The position numbers and the translations under genes are program-made. From positions 1-64,000 of the forward strand of contig CAIQHB010000039.1 in assembly GCA_903871465.1 (NCBI GenBank): a stretch of 64,000 nt of DNA. The letters are read 5' to 3'. The DNA comes from an uncultured Methanosarcinales archaeon (lineage in GTDB: Archaea > Halobacteriota > Methanosarcinia > Methanotrichales > Methanotrichaceae). Below are positions 26,397 through 35,236 of the stretch, piece after piece; the stretch's first letter is position 1, and every line of letters starts with the position of its first letter. The notes beneath the pieces are model-generated. The model did no database searches. It worked only from the letters and a program-made list of their open reading frames with translations, and was not told where the DNA came from.

Positions 26397-27264
26397 GCGA
26401 CTTGATGAGGTCTCCGGGAGAGATGAAACCCCAGAGTACACCCTCTTCCGAGACGACCAGCTGGCTGGCACCGGTCTTACCCAGCATCTTGATGGCTTCG
26501 TAGATGGGCTCCTCTGAATCGATGGTGAGGAAGCCGCGAGTCATTATCTCTCGGGCTTCCTGACTTGTCCTGCCGTCCGCGACAGCACGGGTCACATCGG
26601 CCAGGTTGATCAATCCGGGTGAGCTGTCGTCCACCAGGGCCTCTGAAACGCCGTTATGCACCAGAATGCGCGCCGCCTCCTGAAGCGAGACGCTGGGAGG
26701 AATGCGCACGGCGCGGCGGGCGATCTTCTTGATGGCAACCTTGGGCACGGATATCATCTCATCGATGTGCAAGATGACCCGGCTCATGGTGTCATCCCTG
26801 CCCCGAACAGTACCTCTGAGGTAGAGCTTGTTCACGGGAGTTGGCCCTACCTCTATCTCGTCTCCCACATTGAAGTCCCTGATGTTGCCGATGACGCGAA
26901 TCACGCCGTCGCACTGCTGCGAGTGCATGACCTTGTTGAAGATGATCTCGCTGGCAGTGGCACCCTCCATCAGCACGCCGTTCCTGATTACGGGAACGGT
27001 TACAACGTCCCCGGTGGCTTCGATATTGAGCGCCTCAAAGGCGCCGCCTGTAGCCCGGTAGCCGCCTTTGGGCCCCGGCACGCCTTCCACCAGATTCAGG
27101 GCCTTGAGGGATTGCATCTGGTTTCGTATGGTACCTGGATTGCGATCTATCAGCTCGGCAATCTCCTCGCCCTTTACTGCTCGTCCTTCGATGCGATGAA
27201 TGTTGATCAGTGCGGTTAAGATGTCTCTTTGAACAGGTGTTAAATCCATAATTCGATCAAACAT
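26383..27264 (-). CDS. HTH regulator with C-terminal CBS domain pair
   Basis: The 293-aa product has an N-terminal winged helix (VQRDILTALINIHRIEGRAVKGEEIAELIDRNPGTIRNQMQSLKALNLVEG, about 9-59; GPKGGYRATGGAFEAL is the wing). A central domain of about 95 residues is predicted beta, and two CBS domains follow (about 170-290: RIPPSVSLQEAARILVHNGVSEALV; FLTIDSEEPIYEAIKMLGKTGASQLVV). CBS pairs bind adenosyl ligands such as AMP or SAM, so it probably senses energy state. This HTH-CBS build is common in methanogens. A near-perfect inverted repeat around its own TATA box suggests autoregulation. Confidence 0.88.
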   Translation of the reverse strand: MFDRIMDLTPVQRDILTALINIHRIEGRAVKGEEIAELIDRNPGTIRNQMQSLKALNLVEGVPGPKGGYRATGGAFEALNIEATGDVVTVPVIRNGVLMEGATASEIIFNKVMHSQQCDGVIRVIGNIRDFNVGDEIEVGPTPVNKLYLRGTVRGRDDTMSRVILHIDEMISVPKVAIKKIARRAVRIPPSVSLQEAARILVHNGVSEALVDDSSPGLINLADVTRAVADGRTSQEAREIMTRGFLTIDSEEPIYEAIKMLGKTGASQLVVSEEGVLWGFISPGDLIKSLTPA

Positions 27265-27268
27265 TGTT

Positions 27269-27303
27269 CATGATTAATGTCCTATATAGCTTTATTGATC
27301 ATG
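27269..27303 (-). promoter_or_regulatory. Promoter with flanking inverted repeat of the CBS-HTH gene
   Basis: CATGATTAAT (27269-27278) and ATTGATCATG (27294-27303) are inverted copies matching at nine of ten positions. The 15-base spacer contains CTATATAG, which reads as a TATA box on the minus strand about 20 bases before the start codon at 27264. A dimeric regulator bound here would cover the promoter. Confidence 0.55.
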
Positions 27304-27392
27304 ATGTCTCTAAACAAATTCAGTTTAATTCTGATCCGGCTTTCAGGCCTTTATAATAAAGCAATTTTGCTTGAAATGGGAAAAATAGCTTC

Positions 27393-28505
27393 TTATTTTC
27401 TCATGGGGCATATTTTGCTTCCCTGGTAGGGAAAACGCCCCATTCGTTGCCAGATTTTCTTCACCGGCTCCAACAAGATGTTGCCCCAGGACTCCGGGTA
27501 GCAGGAGCAGGGATAGACCTCTCCAGCCGGTGTCACATGCATCCAGCTGCGGGCCGCAAAGCAGCCAAAGCGCTTGTAGGCATCGGGAACCGAGAAGATC
27601 CTGGGCGCCCGCGCTCTTCTGCTCAGGACGAAGTCTGCCAGCAGGGCATGGTCGCCGGGCGTCAGGGCCAAACCCACTCGATCGGACCAGCGCCCCGTTG
27701 AGACCACCTCGAAGAATGTCAGCTCATGCGCGCCCACTCGTCGAGCGAGGTCATGGAACGCCTGCAGATGACAGATGTTCTCGCGGCGCAAGACGACGTA
27801 TAGGTCGACCAGCAGACCTGCTTGGAGAGCATTATCCACCGCCTGCATGGCCTCCCGAAAGACCCCCTCTCTTCCGCGCATGGCATCGTGCTCTTCTGCC
27901 ACAGGGCTGTCCAGGCTCACATTGACGGCATAAAGGCCCGCCTCCTTCAGCCGCTTGGCGAGTGGGGCGGTGAATCCCGCACCAGAGGTGAAGAGGGTGG
28001 AGATGGCTCGATCGTCCACACACCGCACCAATTCCGGCAGCTCCGGATAAAGTGCGGGCTCACCGCCATCAAATATCACCAGCGTGGTACCCATCTCCAG
28101 AATCTGGCTGATGAGGTCCCGGACCGTGGGCGGAGAAAGGCGAAGCTTGTTTCCGGAATTGGGCAGGGCGCAGTGTGCGCAGCGGTTGGGACACTCCTCC
28201 GTGATGGAGATGGTGACCTGGTCAGGGGTGCGCAGCCCCAGCATGGCCCGCATGCGGCTGTTCGCCAGCCGGTCGAAGGCCCGACCGGGCAGGGGAGGAA
28301 TCCAGGTGGACAGGGAGAGCCGCTCCTGTCCGGCATGAGCTGCAACCTGGCCCTCAAACATCTCCATGCTGGATTTGATCAGGGGCAGATGTGCCAGCGG
28401 CCCCGCAATATCGACCTTTACCCGGCCTTCCTGCACGCTGGCCTCAGCCTTGAGCAGAGGATTGCGATAGAGGAGATAGGACCTGGAACTGCCAAGGGAC
28501 ATCAA
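27393..28505 (-). CDS. Radical SAM protein of unknown substrate
   Basis: The 370-aa product carries the [4Fe-4S] motif ECPNRCAHC (Cys-x3-Cys-x2-Cys, about residues 104-112), the SAM-binding [10 protein letters not shown] and [21 protein letters not shown]. The C-terminal part has extra Cys residues ([29 protein letters not shown]) in the manner of SPASM/twitch domains that hold an auxiliary cluster, as in heme-maturation (AhbC/AhbD/NirJ-like) and peptide-modifying enzymes. An N-terminal extension of about 95 residues precedes the barrel. It overlaps hisI by four bases and is probably co-transcribed, which does not by itself indicate function. Confidence 0.85.
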   Translation of the reverse strand: MMSLGSSRSYLLYRNPLLKAEASVQEGRVKVDIAGPLAHLPLIKSSMEMFEGQVAAHAGQERLSLSTWIPPLPGRAFDRLANSRMRAMLGLRTPDQVTISITEECPNRCAHCALPNSGNKLRLSPPTVRDLISQILEMGTTLVIFDGGEPALYPELPELVRCVDDRAISTLFTSGAGFTAPLAKRLKEAGLYAVNVSLDSPVAEEHDAMRGREGVFREAMQAVDNALQAGLLVDLYVVLRRENICHLQAFHDLARRVGAHELTFFEVVSTGRWSDRVGLALTPGDHALLADFVLSRRARAPRIFSVPDAYKRFGCFAARSWMHVTPAGEVYPCSCYPESWGNILLEPVKKIWQRMGRFPYQGSKICPMRK

Positions 28506-28840
28506 TAGACATCCTCGGGATCGAAGACCTTCTCGCCCACCACCTTGCCGTCTATGGTGCGGTAGAAGCAGGATCTATAACCGGTATGGCAAGCCCCGCC
28601 TTCCTGCTCGATCATCAGCAGTATGGCATCTTCATCGCAATCGACTCGTATCTCCCTGACAAGTTGAAAGTGCCCTGAGGACTCGCCTTTCAGCCAGAGC
28701 TTCTTTCGCGAGCGAGACCAGTAATGGGCTTTCCCCGTCTCTCTGGTCTTGGCCAAAGCCTCGTCGTTCATATAGGCCAGCATCAGCACCTCGCCGGTCT
28801 TCCAGTCCTGGGCGATCGCCGGTATCAACCTGTCATTCAT
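28502..28840 (-). CDS. hisI: Phosphoribosyl-AMP cyclohydrolase
   Basis: Third step of histidine synthesis: opens the purine ring of PR-AMP. The 112-aa stand-alone enzyme contains [50 protein letters not shown] (metal-binding Asp cluster) and [14 protein letters not shown] (Zn-binding Cys/His). Size is normal for the monofunctional archaeal form. Its ATG overlaps the divergent nre start by two bases, so its TATA-like GGATATATCC (about 28856-28865) lies inside the nre coding sequence. Confidence 0.95.
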   Translation of the reverse strand: MNDRLIPAIAQDWKTGEVLMLAYMNDEALAKTRETGKAHYWSRSRKKLWLKGESSGHFQLVREIRVDCDEDAILLMIEQEGGACHTGYRSCFYRTIDGKVVGEKVFDPEDVY

Positions 28841-30089
28841 GGCAAGAATGGTAGTGGATATATCCTATAAGGGTCTTGCTGAAAGTGCGATGAAATGCAT
28901 CACCTGCAAAGGCCGGGGACACTGCGGCAGGCCGGTCTGCCCCATACTGCGGAGGTTGGAGGAGATATCCGCCCTGCCCAAAATAGGCAATCGCATGGAA
29001 GGAATGTCTCCTCCAGAGGTATTTGTAGGCAGGTACGGCTACCCGCTGGTCAGAGCCGGGCCCGTCATCCCATTGGACGAAGCCCGGACGCCGTCAATGC
29101 TGGGCATGGACATGGGGGAGATCATCGCAGCGCGTTCGCAAATGGTACGCTCCGAGACAAAGATCGGGATAAAGGAAGCACAGTCACCGGGAAAGCTGCT
29201 GGAGGCCTGCCAGCAGATCGCCATGTCGTCTGCGCCGGTAGGCACAGAGGTCTTTTTCTTCAAGCCGCCACAGGGAAATCTCCAGTTCGATGGGGTGCTC
29301 TCCCCTTCCGGCCCATCCGGAGAGCTGAAGAATATGGAGATCACCACCAATCCGCTCATCCCTCGCAAGGTGGACGAGATCGTAGAGGACAGTGATGTGG
29401 TCGCTTCCGTAGCTCTCGCCGAGCTGTATTCCTCGGGCATCGGAATGGATCACATATCTCGCATGCTTTCTCTGGGCTTGCTAGGCAGGAAAAGAAAGCT
29501 GGTGCCGACGCGCTGGTCCATAACCGCCTCGGACGACATGATAGGCAAAGAGCTCAAGGAAGCCGTGTTGGACAAAACACAGGTTAACGACTATTATCTC
29601 TTTTCCGGAGAGGATTTGGGAAACCACTTTGAGATTCTGCTTCTGCCGCGTCCCTTCAGCTTCGAGCTGATTGAGATCTGGATGCCCCGCTCCGTCTGGA
29701 CTGAGGACGGATTCATAGGCGGGGACCGGGAGGATGCGCGGCCAAAGATTGGATATAGCGGCCTGGCGGGCGGCTATTACGCGGCGCGCCTGGCGGCGCT
29801 GGAGCACCTGGCCCTGTTGGGGCGCCAGGCTGCGGTGTTGGCAGTGCGGGAGATCTCGGAAGCTTACTATGCACCATTGGGCGTCTGGGTAGTGAGAGAG
29901 GTTGCCCGTAAGGCAATGAGCTCGTTGCCAATGCACTTGGGGAGTCTGCCCGAGGCAATGGCGGAGATGCAACGAAGGATTAAGACACCAGCCAGTCAGT
30001 GGCGCAAGTCGGTTCAGCTTTTGGAGAAACCCGTACAAAGAAGTCTAATGGAGTTCCAAATGGGACTGCCAATTCCTGGAAAGCCCTGA
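28839..30089 (+). CDS. nreA: Nre family DNA repair protein (NreA-like)
   Basis: Archaeal Nre proteins act in DNA damage tolerance, reportedly with PCNA. The 416-aa product has the N-terminal zinc-binding [18 protein letters not shown] (Cys19, 22, 28 and 33), then [31 protein letters not shown], and [21 protein letters not shown], all family hallmarks. The C-terminus has QRSLMEF, fitting the PCNA-interacting (PIP) consensus Q-x-x-h-x-x-F. Alternative starts are ATG 28848 or 28890 (Met18, just before the zinc motif). The first start overlaps the hisI start codon on the other strand. Confidence 0.93.
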   Translation: MARMVVDISYKGLAESAMKCITCKGRGHCGRPVCPILRRLEEISALPKIGNRMEGMSPPEVFVGRYGYPLVRAGPVIPLDEARTPSMLGMDMGEIIAARSQMVRSETKIGIKEAQSPGKLLEACQQIAMSSAPVGTEVFFFKPPQGNLQFDGVLSPSGPSGELKNMEITTNPLIPRKVDEIVEDSDVVASVALAELYSSGIGMDHISRMLSLGLLGRKRKLVPTRWSITASDDMIGKELKEAVLDKTQVNDYYLFSGEDLGNHFEILLLPRPFSFELIEIWMPRSVWTEDGFIGGDREDARPKIGYSGLAGGYYAARLAALEHLALLGRQAAVLAVREISEAYYAPLGVWVVREVARKAMSSLPMHLGSLPEAMAEMQRRIKTPASQWRKSVQLLEKPVQRSLMEFQMGLPIPGKP

Positions 30090-30200
30090 ACATAGTTTCT
30101 GATCAGTATATAGATCAACTGTTCCGATCATATGTGTCTAATTTTCAATAAGATCCAATCGCAATCGTCTATATGATCACTTGGGCTATATCTTATCCAT

Positions 30201-30539
30201 ATGGGATGGGAAAATTATCTGATGGCAATAATTGCATTTGCCATAGTAACGACATCAATAGGCCTGGCATCAGCGGTTGAAGATATCTCTGACGTGAAGA
30301 ACCTGATTTCATCTCTTGAAAAACCAGCCATGAGTTCCCAGGAAATGGCCGCCTTTCTTACGGCTCATGGGTTTGATGCAGTCGCCAAAAACGGCTACAC
30401 AGAGCTGGCGCTGACAGGCAAGATCTTCAAGATCACTCCCCGAGCCGACAAGCCAGGATCGTACGAGGCGGAACTCATAATACAACAATGTCCAAATACC
30501 AAAATGTACGAGGAAGACCAGATATCTCTGAAATCCTAA
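30201..30539 (+). CDS. Small secreted protein, 112 aa
   Basis: A signal peptide spans about residues 1-25 (MGWENYLMAIIAFAIVTTSIGLASA). The mature part of about 85 residues is soluble and mixed alpha/beta (EMAAFLTAHGFDAVAKNGYTELALTGKIFKITPRADKPGSYEAELIIQ) with one Cys (QQCPN). The TGKIFKITP...GSYEAELI part suggests a small beta sandwich. No family recognised. A TATA-like TATATAGATC (about 30106) lies upstream. It opens the accessory stretch that runs to 41 kb. Confidence 0.6.
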   Translation: MGWENYLMAIIAFAIVTTSIGLASAVEDISDVKNLISSLEKPAMSSQEMAAFLTAHGFDAVAKNGYTELALTGKIFKITPRADKPGSYEAELIIQQCPNTKMYEEDQISLKS

Positions 30540-31237
30540 GCGGTTTGTAGAATAACGCCTCGAAAGAGCTCACTATCCATATTTGTAGTAATTTCGAATA
30601 CAGATAGCGGGACGTCATATCTCTAAACAAATTGTTTTGGTCGAGAACCACTGGCTCAACTTCGCCTTTTGGGAAGTAACGGGCGCATATAAGGCCGCCT
30701 TCTTCCGGACGTCAATCACAAGGATGAATCAATGTACGCTGGAAATTTTTCCAGGTTGATGCCTAGCAGACGGAAGTGGTGAGGTGCGCGCTGTTTGATG
30801 GGTGACCCGGAACTGGGCCAGGCCATCAAGCCCTGTCACTTTTTTCGGCCTTCCGGTTTGGGGTTATTACATACTGGAATTTTCAGGTTGGATGGCGATT
30901 ATTGAGAGCCGAGCCCGCCCGAAACGAGAGGCATCACTGAGAAATCATGAATTAGGAGGGGGGCAAAAGTCATATGGAGGGGAAAGAAATGAGTTTCGAC
31001 CTTTGCCATGTACTATATACGTCAATTGCCGAGATATAAGCTTTTCGGCTATGGCATTTCTTTGGGGAATCATTGAGAGAATCGAGGTGCAAGGTGGCAT
31101 AATATCACACTCATCGAACCTCTGATTAATCACCCAAATGAAGTGATCTTTACATCAAACTCAGGCTCATGATCTATATTAGGCGTGGGCGGTTGCGGTG
31201 TCATGGTTCCTGGGAAGTAAAGCATTTAATATTATGA
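30540..31237. other. Intergenic stretch without a supported gene (698 bp)
   Basis: The longest plus-strand frame (30802-31125) has no start context and no recognisable sequence. A perfect seven-base inverted repeat with a two-base loop (CTGGAAATTTTTCCAG, 30739-30754) is present. TCTCTAAACAAATT at about 30620 also occurs at 27306 upstream of the CBS-HTH gene; 14 bases shared may be chance. In the frame through about 30638-30755 a run without stops (VENHWLNFAFWEVTG) could be an old gene relic, unidentified. Confidence 0.5.
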
Positions 31238-31810
31238 ATGCGTCTTCTAATTATGGAATTAGATGCATGCATAATGGGAAGGAGAAGCATACGCAGCTAT
31301 AAGGACCAAGCTGTGCCAAGAGACGTCGTCAACAAGATACTGTCTGCCGGATCTTGGGCTCCTTCGGGCATGAACGGCCAGCCGTGGCGATTCACAATCG
31401 TTGAGAATAGAGAGATCATCAACAAGCTGTCCCGCAGGACGAAAGAGCTGGTGACAGTGAAAATGCCACTTCCGGAGAACCTCCAGGCGGCATTCAAATC
31501 GGATAAGGACGTAGTCTTCTATGGCGCGCCACTTCTCATTTTGGTCAGCGTTCAGAAGAGTGAGGAATGGAGAACAGTGAACCTGCTGGACTGCGGCCTG
31601 GCTGCACAGAACATGTTCCTGGCTGCCTACCAGGCAGGTTTGGGCAGCTGTTTCATCGGTTTTGCCGCCTTCCTGAATCAGGATCCTAAGACATTGGCAG
31701 AGATTGGGATACCTGAAGACCATGAACTGGTTGCACCGCTCATATTCGGCTATCCGAACGAGACGCATGTTTCCAAATCCAGAGAAGCTAAGGTGCTGAA
31801 GTGGATTTAG
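31238..31810 (+). CDS. Nitroreductase family protein (second copy)
   Basis: The product (190 aa, or 185 from the more natural ATG 31253, MELDACIMGRRSIRSYKD) has the FMN-binding RRSIRSY, AGSWAPSGMNGQPWRFTIV, the central DCGLAAQNMFLAAYQAGLGSCFIGF and the terminal FGYPNETH motif. It is an FMN-dependent oxidoreductase distinct from the 18023 gene. A TATA-like TTTAATATT at about 31226-31234 lies about 20 bases before ATG 31253, supporting the downstream start. No partner gene is adjacent. Confidence 0.88.
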   Translation: MRLLIMELDACIMGRRSIRSYKDQAVPRDVVNKILSAGSWAPSGMNGQPWRFTIVENREIINKLSRRTKELVTVKMPLPENLQAAFKSDKDVVFYGAPLLILVSVQKSEEWRTVNLLDCGLAAQNMFLAAYQAGLGSCFIGFAAFLNQDPKTLAEIGIPEDHELVAPLIFGYPNETHVSKSREAKVLKWI

Positions 31811-32323
31811 CCAAAATCGTTATATTTTTTTAAAAATGATTGAGCGCAGTGAGCTTGGTGGAAAACAGAATCGACTTTGACGGCCTGAGTCGCACCAGTC
31901 AGAGATGAAACTACCAGAGATGGCCCCAGGCTTTCTAAACTTTTCAAAGGGGAAAGGCTCCGAAGCATCTCGATGCTCTTAATGGCAGAGTCTTATCCGA
32001 AGATCTGGTAGCATGCCATAAATGCTGTAAATTCGCAGTGGCCCTGCACCCGGGTTCAGTTTACTCCTCCAAAATCGCCTCTGCAATCCATAGTCTTAAT
32101 ATGCTGCAGAGAATTAATTTCTATTCAACGCGCTAACCAGTATGCAAAGTCGCAATGAACTCAATCATGATTAGAGAATTTATTTTATTCGAATGCTCAC
32201 AACTCCGCCGCCTGGGTACGTCGAAGCCATTTGATTAATCATTTTCATGACAGTTATGCTAGAACGTTTTTATATTATAAGCTACAAACGTTTTGGTGCA
32301 TTAATGTATTGGGGTTTTGAAAT
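31811..32323. other. Intergenic stretch, promoter at its right end
   Basis: About 450 bases hold no supported gene. The frame from about 31905 is open for roughly 30 codons to a TAG but is not recognisable. The right end carries the DUF1269 promoter described separately. Confidence 0.5.
32263..32294 (+). promoter_or_regulatory. TATA box between direct repeats AACGTTTT (DUF1269 gene)
   Basis: AACGTTTT occurs at 32263-32270 and 32287-32294, 24 bases apart, bracketing TATATTATAAG. Each copy contains the palindrome AACGTT. A regulator bound to both would straddle the TATA box. The ATG at 32324 gives a leader of about 25-30 bases. Confidence 0.5.
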
Positions 32324-32830
32324 ATGAGCGATTTGGTTATATTGGCCTTCGACACCGAGACTGATGCCGGGCAGATGAGAAATGACCTGTTGAGGCTGGA
32401 AAAGGAGCATCTAATAGGATTGGAAGATGCTGCGGTTATTGTTAGAAACAAAGAAGGAAAGGTTAAGGTCCATCATGAAGTCGACCTGGTGGAGGCAGGA
32501 GCTCTGGGCGGAGCCTTCTGGGGACTTCTGATCGGCTTCATCTTCTTTGTACCTATATTCGGATTAGTTCTCGGTGCAGCAGGCGGAGCCATTGCCGGGA
32601 AGTTTGCAAATGAGGGTGTGGACGGACAGTTCATCAAAGAAGCCGGAAATACCATTCAGCCTGGAAACTCCGCATTGTTCATGCTGGTTCGAGAATCCAC
32701 ACCGGATAAAGTAATGGACGAGCTGAAGAAGTACAAGAACGTCAAGGTATTGAAGACATCACTCTCCAAGGAGCAGGAAGAGCACCTCCGACAGGCTTTT
32801 GCTGGCCAGGACGTAAAAGTTACACTTTAA
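32324..32830 (+). CDS. DUF1269 family membrane-associated protein
   Basis: The 168-aa product matches DUF1269: LVILAFDTETDAGQMRNDLLRLEKEHLIGLEDAAVIVRNKEGKVKVH at the N-terminus, a hydrophobic Gly-zipper segment (GALGGAFWGLLIGFIFFVPIFGLVLGAAGGAIAGKF, about 59-94) and a conserved GNSALFMLVRESTPDKVMDEL end. The Gly-rich helices probably form a membrane hairpin. Family members are often stress-induced. Function is not established. A stem-loop follows the gene. Confidence 0.88.
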   Translation: MSDLVILAFDTETDAGQMRNDLLRLEKEHLIGLEDAAVIVRNKEGKVKVHHEVDLVEAGALGGAFWGLLIGFIFFVPIFGLVLGAAGGAIAGKFANEGVDGQFIKEAGNTIQPGNSALFMLVRESTPDKVMDELKKYKNVKVLKTSLSKEQEEHLRQAFAGQDVKVTL

Positions 32831-32848
32831 GACCCGTCAAATAAGCGC

Positions 32849-32880
32849 ACCCTGCAGCTCTGCTGCCGGGTATTTAATTT
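32849..32880 (+). terminator. Stem-loop terminator after DUF1269
   Basis: ACCCTGCAGC (32849-32858) and GCTGCCGGGT (32862-32871) pair with one mismatch around a three-base loop, followed by ATTTAATTTAAT. Confidence 0.45.
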
Positions 32881-32941
32881 AATGGCTCCTCGCTATTTGG
32901 TGTGGGTGAACTGGTAGGATCGGATCACGCAGATGGGCTGA

Positions 32942-33070
32942 AAAAATATAGAAGAACATCTGGATGAGTTAAGTGCTCAATTTTATAGACGGCGTCAGGC
33001 GGCTATCACTTAAGAACTGCTCGATGTTGTGACTGGATTTGAGGCCATAACCGGCGAAGATCACCGGATT
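32942..33070 (+). pseudogene. Relic of F-type ATP synthase gamma subunit (C-terminal end)
   Basis: In one frame the bases read KNIEEHLDELSAQFYRRRQAAIT, a TAA at 33011-33013, then ELLDVVTGFEAITGEDHRI and TAG at 33071. RxRQxAIT(K/E)ELL(D/E)(I/V)V(T/S)GxEA is the conserved C-terminal helix of F1 gamma subunits. The in-frame TAA replaces one residue at the Thr-x-Glu junction, a nonsense change. No other subunit gene is nearby and the rest of the gene is missing. Archaea normally use A-type ATPase. Some Methanosarcina also carry a bacterial-type N-ATPase operon, the likely source family. Recognition is by eye only. Confidence 0.6.
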
Positions 33071-33207
33071 TAGCTGAAAAAGGTTTCAGACTTTCCACGG
33101 GTCTGCATACCGGAATCATGTTCCTCCACTTGGACGGGGGGCACAATGGCGGTCCCTATAATTGTCTTGTGGCATCAAACCTGTCCGTTTAGGCAGCATG
33201 GTGGATC

Positions 33208-33942
33208 TTATGCTCCTCCTTTTGCCATTTTCATCATCCAATCGTGTGCAAAGATTTCAGCGTCTCCATTCACGATGCCCTCCAGTATCTTTAGTGCTAT
33301 ATATTCCGCCGTATCTGCTGGAGTTGGACTATTTCCTGGCTGTCTGTCTTCGCCTTGTGGATCCTTGATCGTGTTTTTTCCGAAATTGGTGAGAGTAATG
33401 TAGGGGTACACGACACCGACAACAATATGATCATTCTTTAGCTCTTCACGCGCGGTCAGGCTGAGACCTGCCAGCGCACGTTTCGAAGACGAATACACAC
33501 CCAAGTTCGGCAAACGCATGAGCGCTGTCCCTGAGCTGATGTTGATAATTGCACCCCGTCCTTGTCTTCTCATAATAGGAACGACCTGCTGCATGGCAAT
33601 GAGAGGTCCCATCAGGTTCAGATCGAAGATATGATGGAATATATCGAGATCAGTTTTTTCAATGGTTGCATAATACCCTTGACCGGCGTTATTGACCAGG
33701 ATATCAATCCGCCCAAAATGATCCATCGTTTGTTCCACCATTCTCTTGATCTCATTGGGCTTTGTCATATCGGCAGGAATCGCTATTGATTCGGGAAGCT
33801 CTTTTGAGAGTGCCTCCAACTTCTCTTTTGAGCGGGAAACGAGTGCGAGTTTTGCGCCTCGTTCTGTGAGAAGTCTTGCCGTGGCAAGGCCGATTCCTGA
33901 TGAGGCTCCGGTTACAACGACTATCTTATTCTTGACATCCAT
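33208..33942 (-). CDS. Short-chain dehydrogenase/reductase (SDR)
   Basis: A 244-aa classical SDR from ATG 33942 (a GTG three codons upstream is possible). Nucleotide-binding TGASSGIGLA, LVNNAG (NNAG), catalytic Ser in NISSG and the YSSSKRAL (YxxxK) motif are present. The basic pattern SRSKEKL after the first strand suggests NADP(H). Substrate unknown. A transcript from about 33970 upstream is likely. It points toward the ATPase relic, with no operon partner. Confidence 0.9.
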   Translation of the reverse strand: MDVKNKIVVVTGASSGIGLATARLLTERGAKLALVSRSKEKLEALSKELPESIAIPADMTKPNEIKRMVEQTMDHFGRIDILVNNAGQGYYATIEKTDLDIFHHIFDLNLMGPLIAMQQVVPIMRRQGRGAIINISSGTALMRLPNLGVYSSSKRALAGLSLTAREELKNDHIVVGVVYPYITLTNFGKNTIKDPQGEDRQPGNSPTPADTAEYIALKILEGIVNGDAEIFAHDWMMKMAKGGA

Positions 33943-34325
33943 AAAATTCACTTCTCTTTTTCAATAATAAGTCCTGATGATTTTTAAACCAAACGCTTTG
34001 TGCCTCCCGGTTTGCCAAAAATGGCAGACTGCTGTAGCCGGAACCTCTTCTGCCCTACATGCTTCATCCCGAGCGTTTCTCTAGATCCGGAGTCCTCTGT
34101 TGGTGGAGAAATTTCGCAAATGATACCTGCCATTGAAAGCCATATCATGTTTCTCACTTTGTACTATAATTCGCAATATGTGTCATAAAAGGCTTATATG
34201 TACATGCCAAACAGCCATGCTACAGAACAATTGACCAGCGCATGGCTTCTCTACAGAGGGTGGATGAGTCTGAACTCGTCGATCTATTCCATATTCAGGA
34301 GCAGTTAGTAGAGGGGGTGTTCTAA
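33943..34325. other. Intergenic stretch with promoter for the TTG-start gene
   Basis: No gene recognised. A TATA-like TTATAT at 34194-34199 lies about 130 bases before the 34326 start, so the transcript would carry a long leader. Shine-Dalgarno-like GAGGGGGT stands at about 34312-34319. Confidence 0.4.
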
Positions 34326-34661
34326 TTGAATTCGTTGTCGGTTAATGAGATCATGAAATTTTCGTCCCTCCGGGGTGCACATAAAAAGGATGTCGAATAT
34401 TTCTTAAATACGGTTGGGCAGGCTGGCACAGAGGAAGGCGCTCTCATGAACCTGTACTACGATGCGCGTCTCTTCAGCTGGAATATTTCGACAATAAGGG
34501 CCATCGAGGCCGGCATAAAGTTGGCTTATACTGATAAAGTGGATGTCGGAGAGCATGTAGTGGAAAAGGCAATAGAGACTCCTCTGCCCGGGGGGGCTTA
34601 CTCGCTTTGGCCGCAAATGAGCTACAAGGATCCGGCAGAAGCGTCTTCGCTCGTTAGTTGA
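34326..34661 (+). CDS. Hypothetical protein, 111 aa, TTG start
   Basis: TTG 34326 follows GAGGGGGT by about seven bases, a better context than ATG 34353 (codon 10), so TTG is preferred. The product is soluble and mixed alpha/beta (EIMKFSSLRGAHKKDVEYFLNTVGQAGTEEGALMNLYYDARLFSWN...) with no Cys. No family recognised. It lies alone between the SDR gene and an acidic hypothetical gene, in a part of the window with gene relics. Confidence 0.5.
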   Translation: MNSLSVNEIMKFSSLRGAHKKDVEYFLNTVGQAGTEEGALMNLYYDARLFSWNISTIRAIEAGIKLAYTDKVDVGEHVVEKAIETPLPGGAYSLWPQMSYKDPAEASSLVS

Positions 34662-34806
34662 CACGGGTCTGCCCTCTTGCATTCTTTTATGAGGTCATGC
34701 CTTCGCCCCAATAATTGATCGACCCTTGGCGGAGTCATCTTTCTGTTTCCAGATAAGCTGTTATTGAAGCCATCCGGATATGGCTTCACTGGTCGCCAAA
34801 CGCCTC

Positions 34807-35229
34807 TTACTCGCCCGACCCTTCCTCGGCTGCCGTTTCTTCGTCCTCCTTTTCTTCCTCCTGCGGCTCTTCGAGGCCTTCGAATGCCTTCTTCAGCAGG
34901 TCAATCGCGAAGCCTATGATCGCTCGGCCGCGCAGGTCGGTACCGGCATCCTCATCGAGCAGATCTTCATAGAGCTCCCTGGTCACTTCATCGTAATCAT
35001 CATCTGTGTACTCCAGGTCGCTGCTATCCTTTATCTCCTCTTGCAGCATGACCGTGACATCTTGCAGGAGAGCGTAGTCTTCCTTGGTCGGGATGGCTAA
35101 CTCGATCTCGGCAAACCTGTTGTCGAGTGCCTGCATGCGATCGTAATCATTGGTTCCCAGGATATCGCTAATATCTCTCTTCCTCGAAGCAGCTCTATTC
35201 TCATTTTCTATTTCATCATTTTTCTGCAT
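34807..35229 (-). CDS. Acidic hypothetical protein, 140 aa
   Basis: A hydrophilic, strongly acidic protein (YTDDDYDEVTRELYEDLLDEDAG; Glu-rich C-terminus EEPQEEEKEDEE) with a short non-acidic core (LRGRAIIGFAIDLLKKAFEGL). Helical, possibly partly disordered. No family recognised. Its start ATG 35229 lies just after the response-regulator relic, whose end supplies a GGAAGTGA Shine-Dalgarno-like sequence about seven bases upstream, so the relic now acts as its leader. Confidence 0.55.
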   Translation of the reverse strand: MQKNDEIENENRAASRKRDISDILGTNDYDRMQALDNRFAEIELAIPTKEDYALLQDVTVMLQEEIKDSSDLEYTDDDYDEVTRELYEDLLDEDAGTDLRGRAIIGFAIDLLKKAFEGLEEPQEEEKEDEETAAEEGSGE

Positions 35230-35236
35230 CTCTCAT

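Noticed and set aside
30785-30850. Structured RNA (SRP or RNase P-like) suggested by GGGTGACCCGG and CCAGGCC
   Set aside because: The conserved SRP GGAAG/AGCA loop and RNase P signature elements are missing; no coherent helix set could be drawn.
30802-31125. Plus-strand ORF of 107 codons
   Set aside because: No start context, odd composition and no similarity; likely chance.
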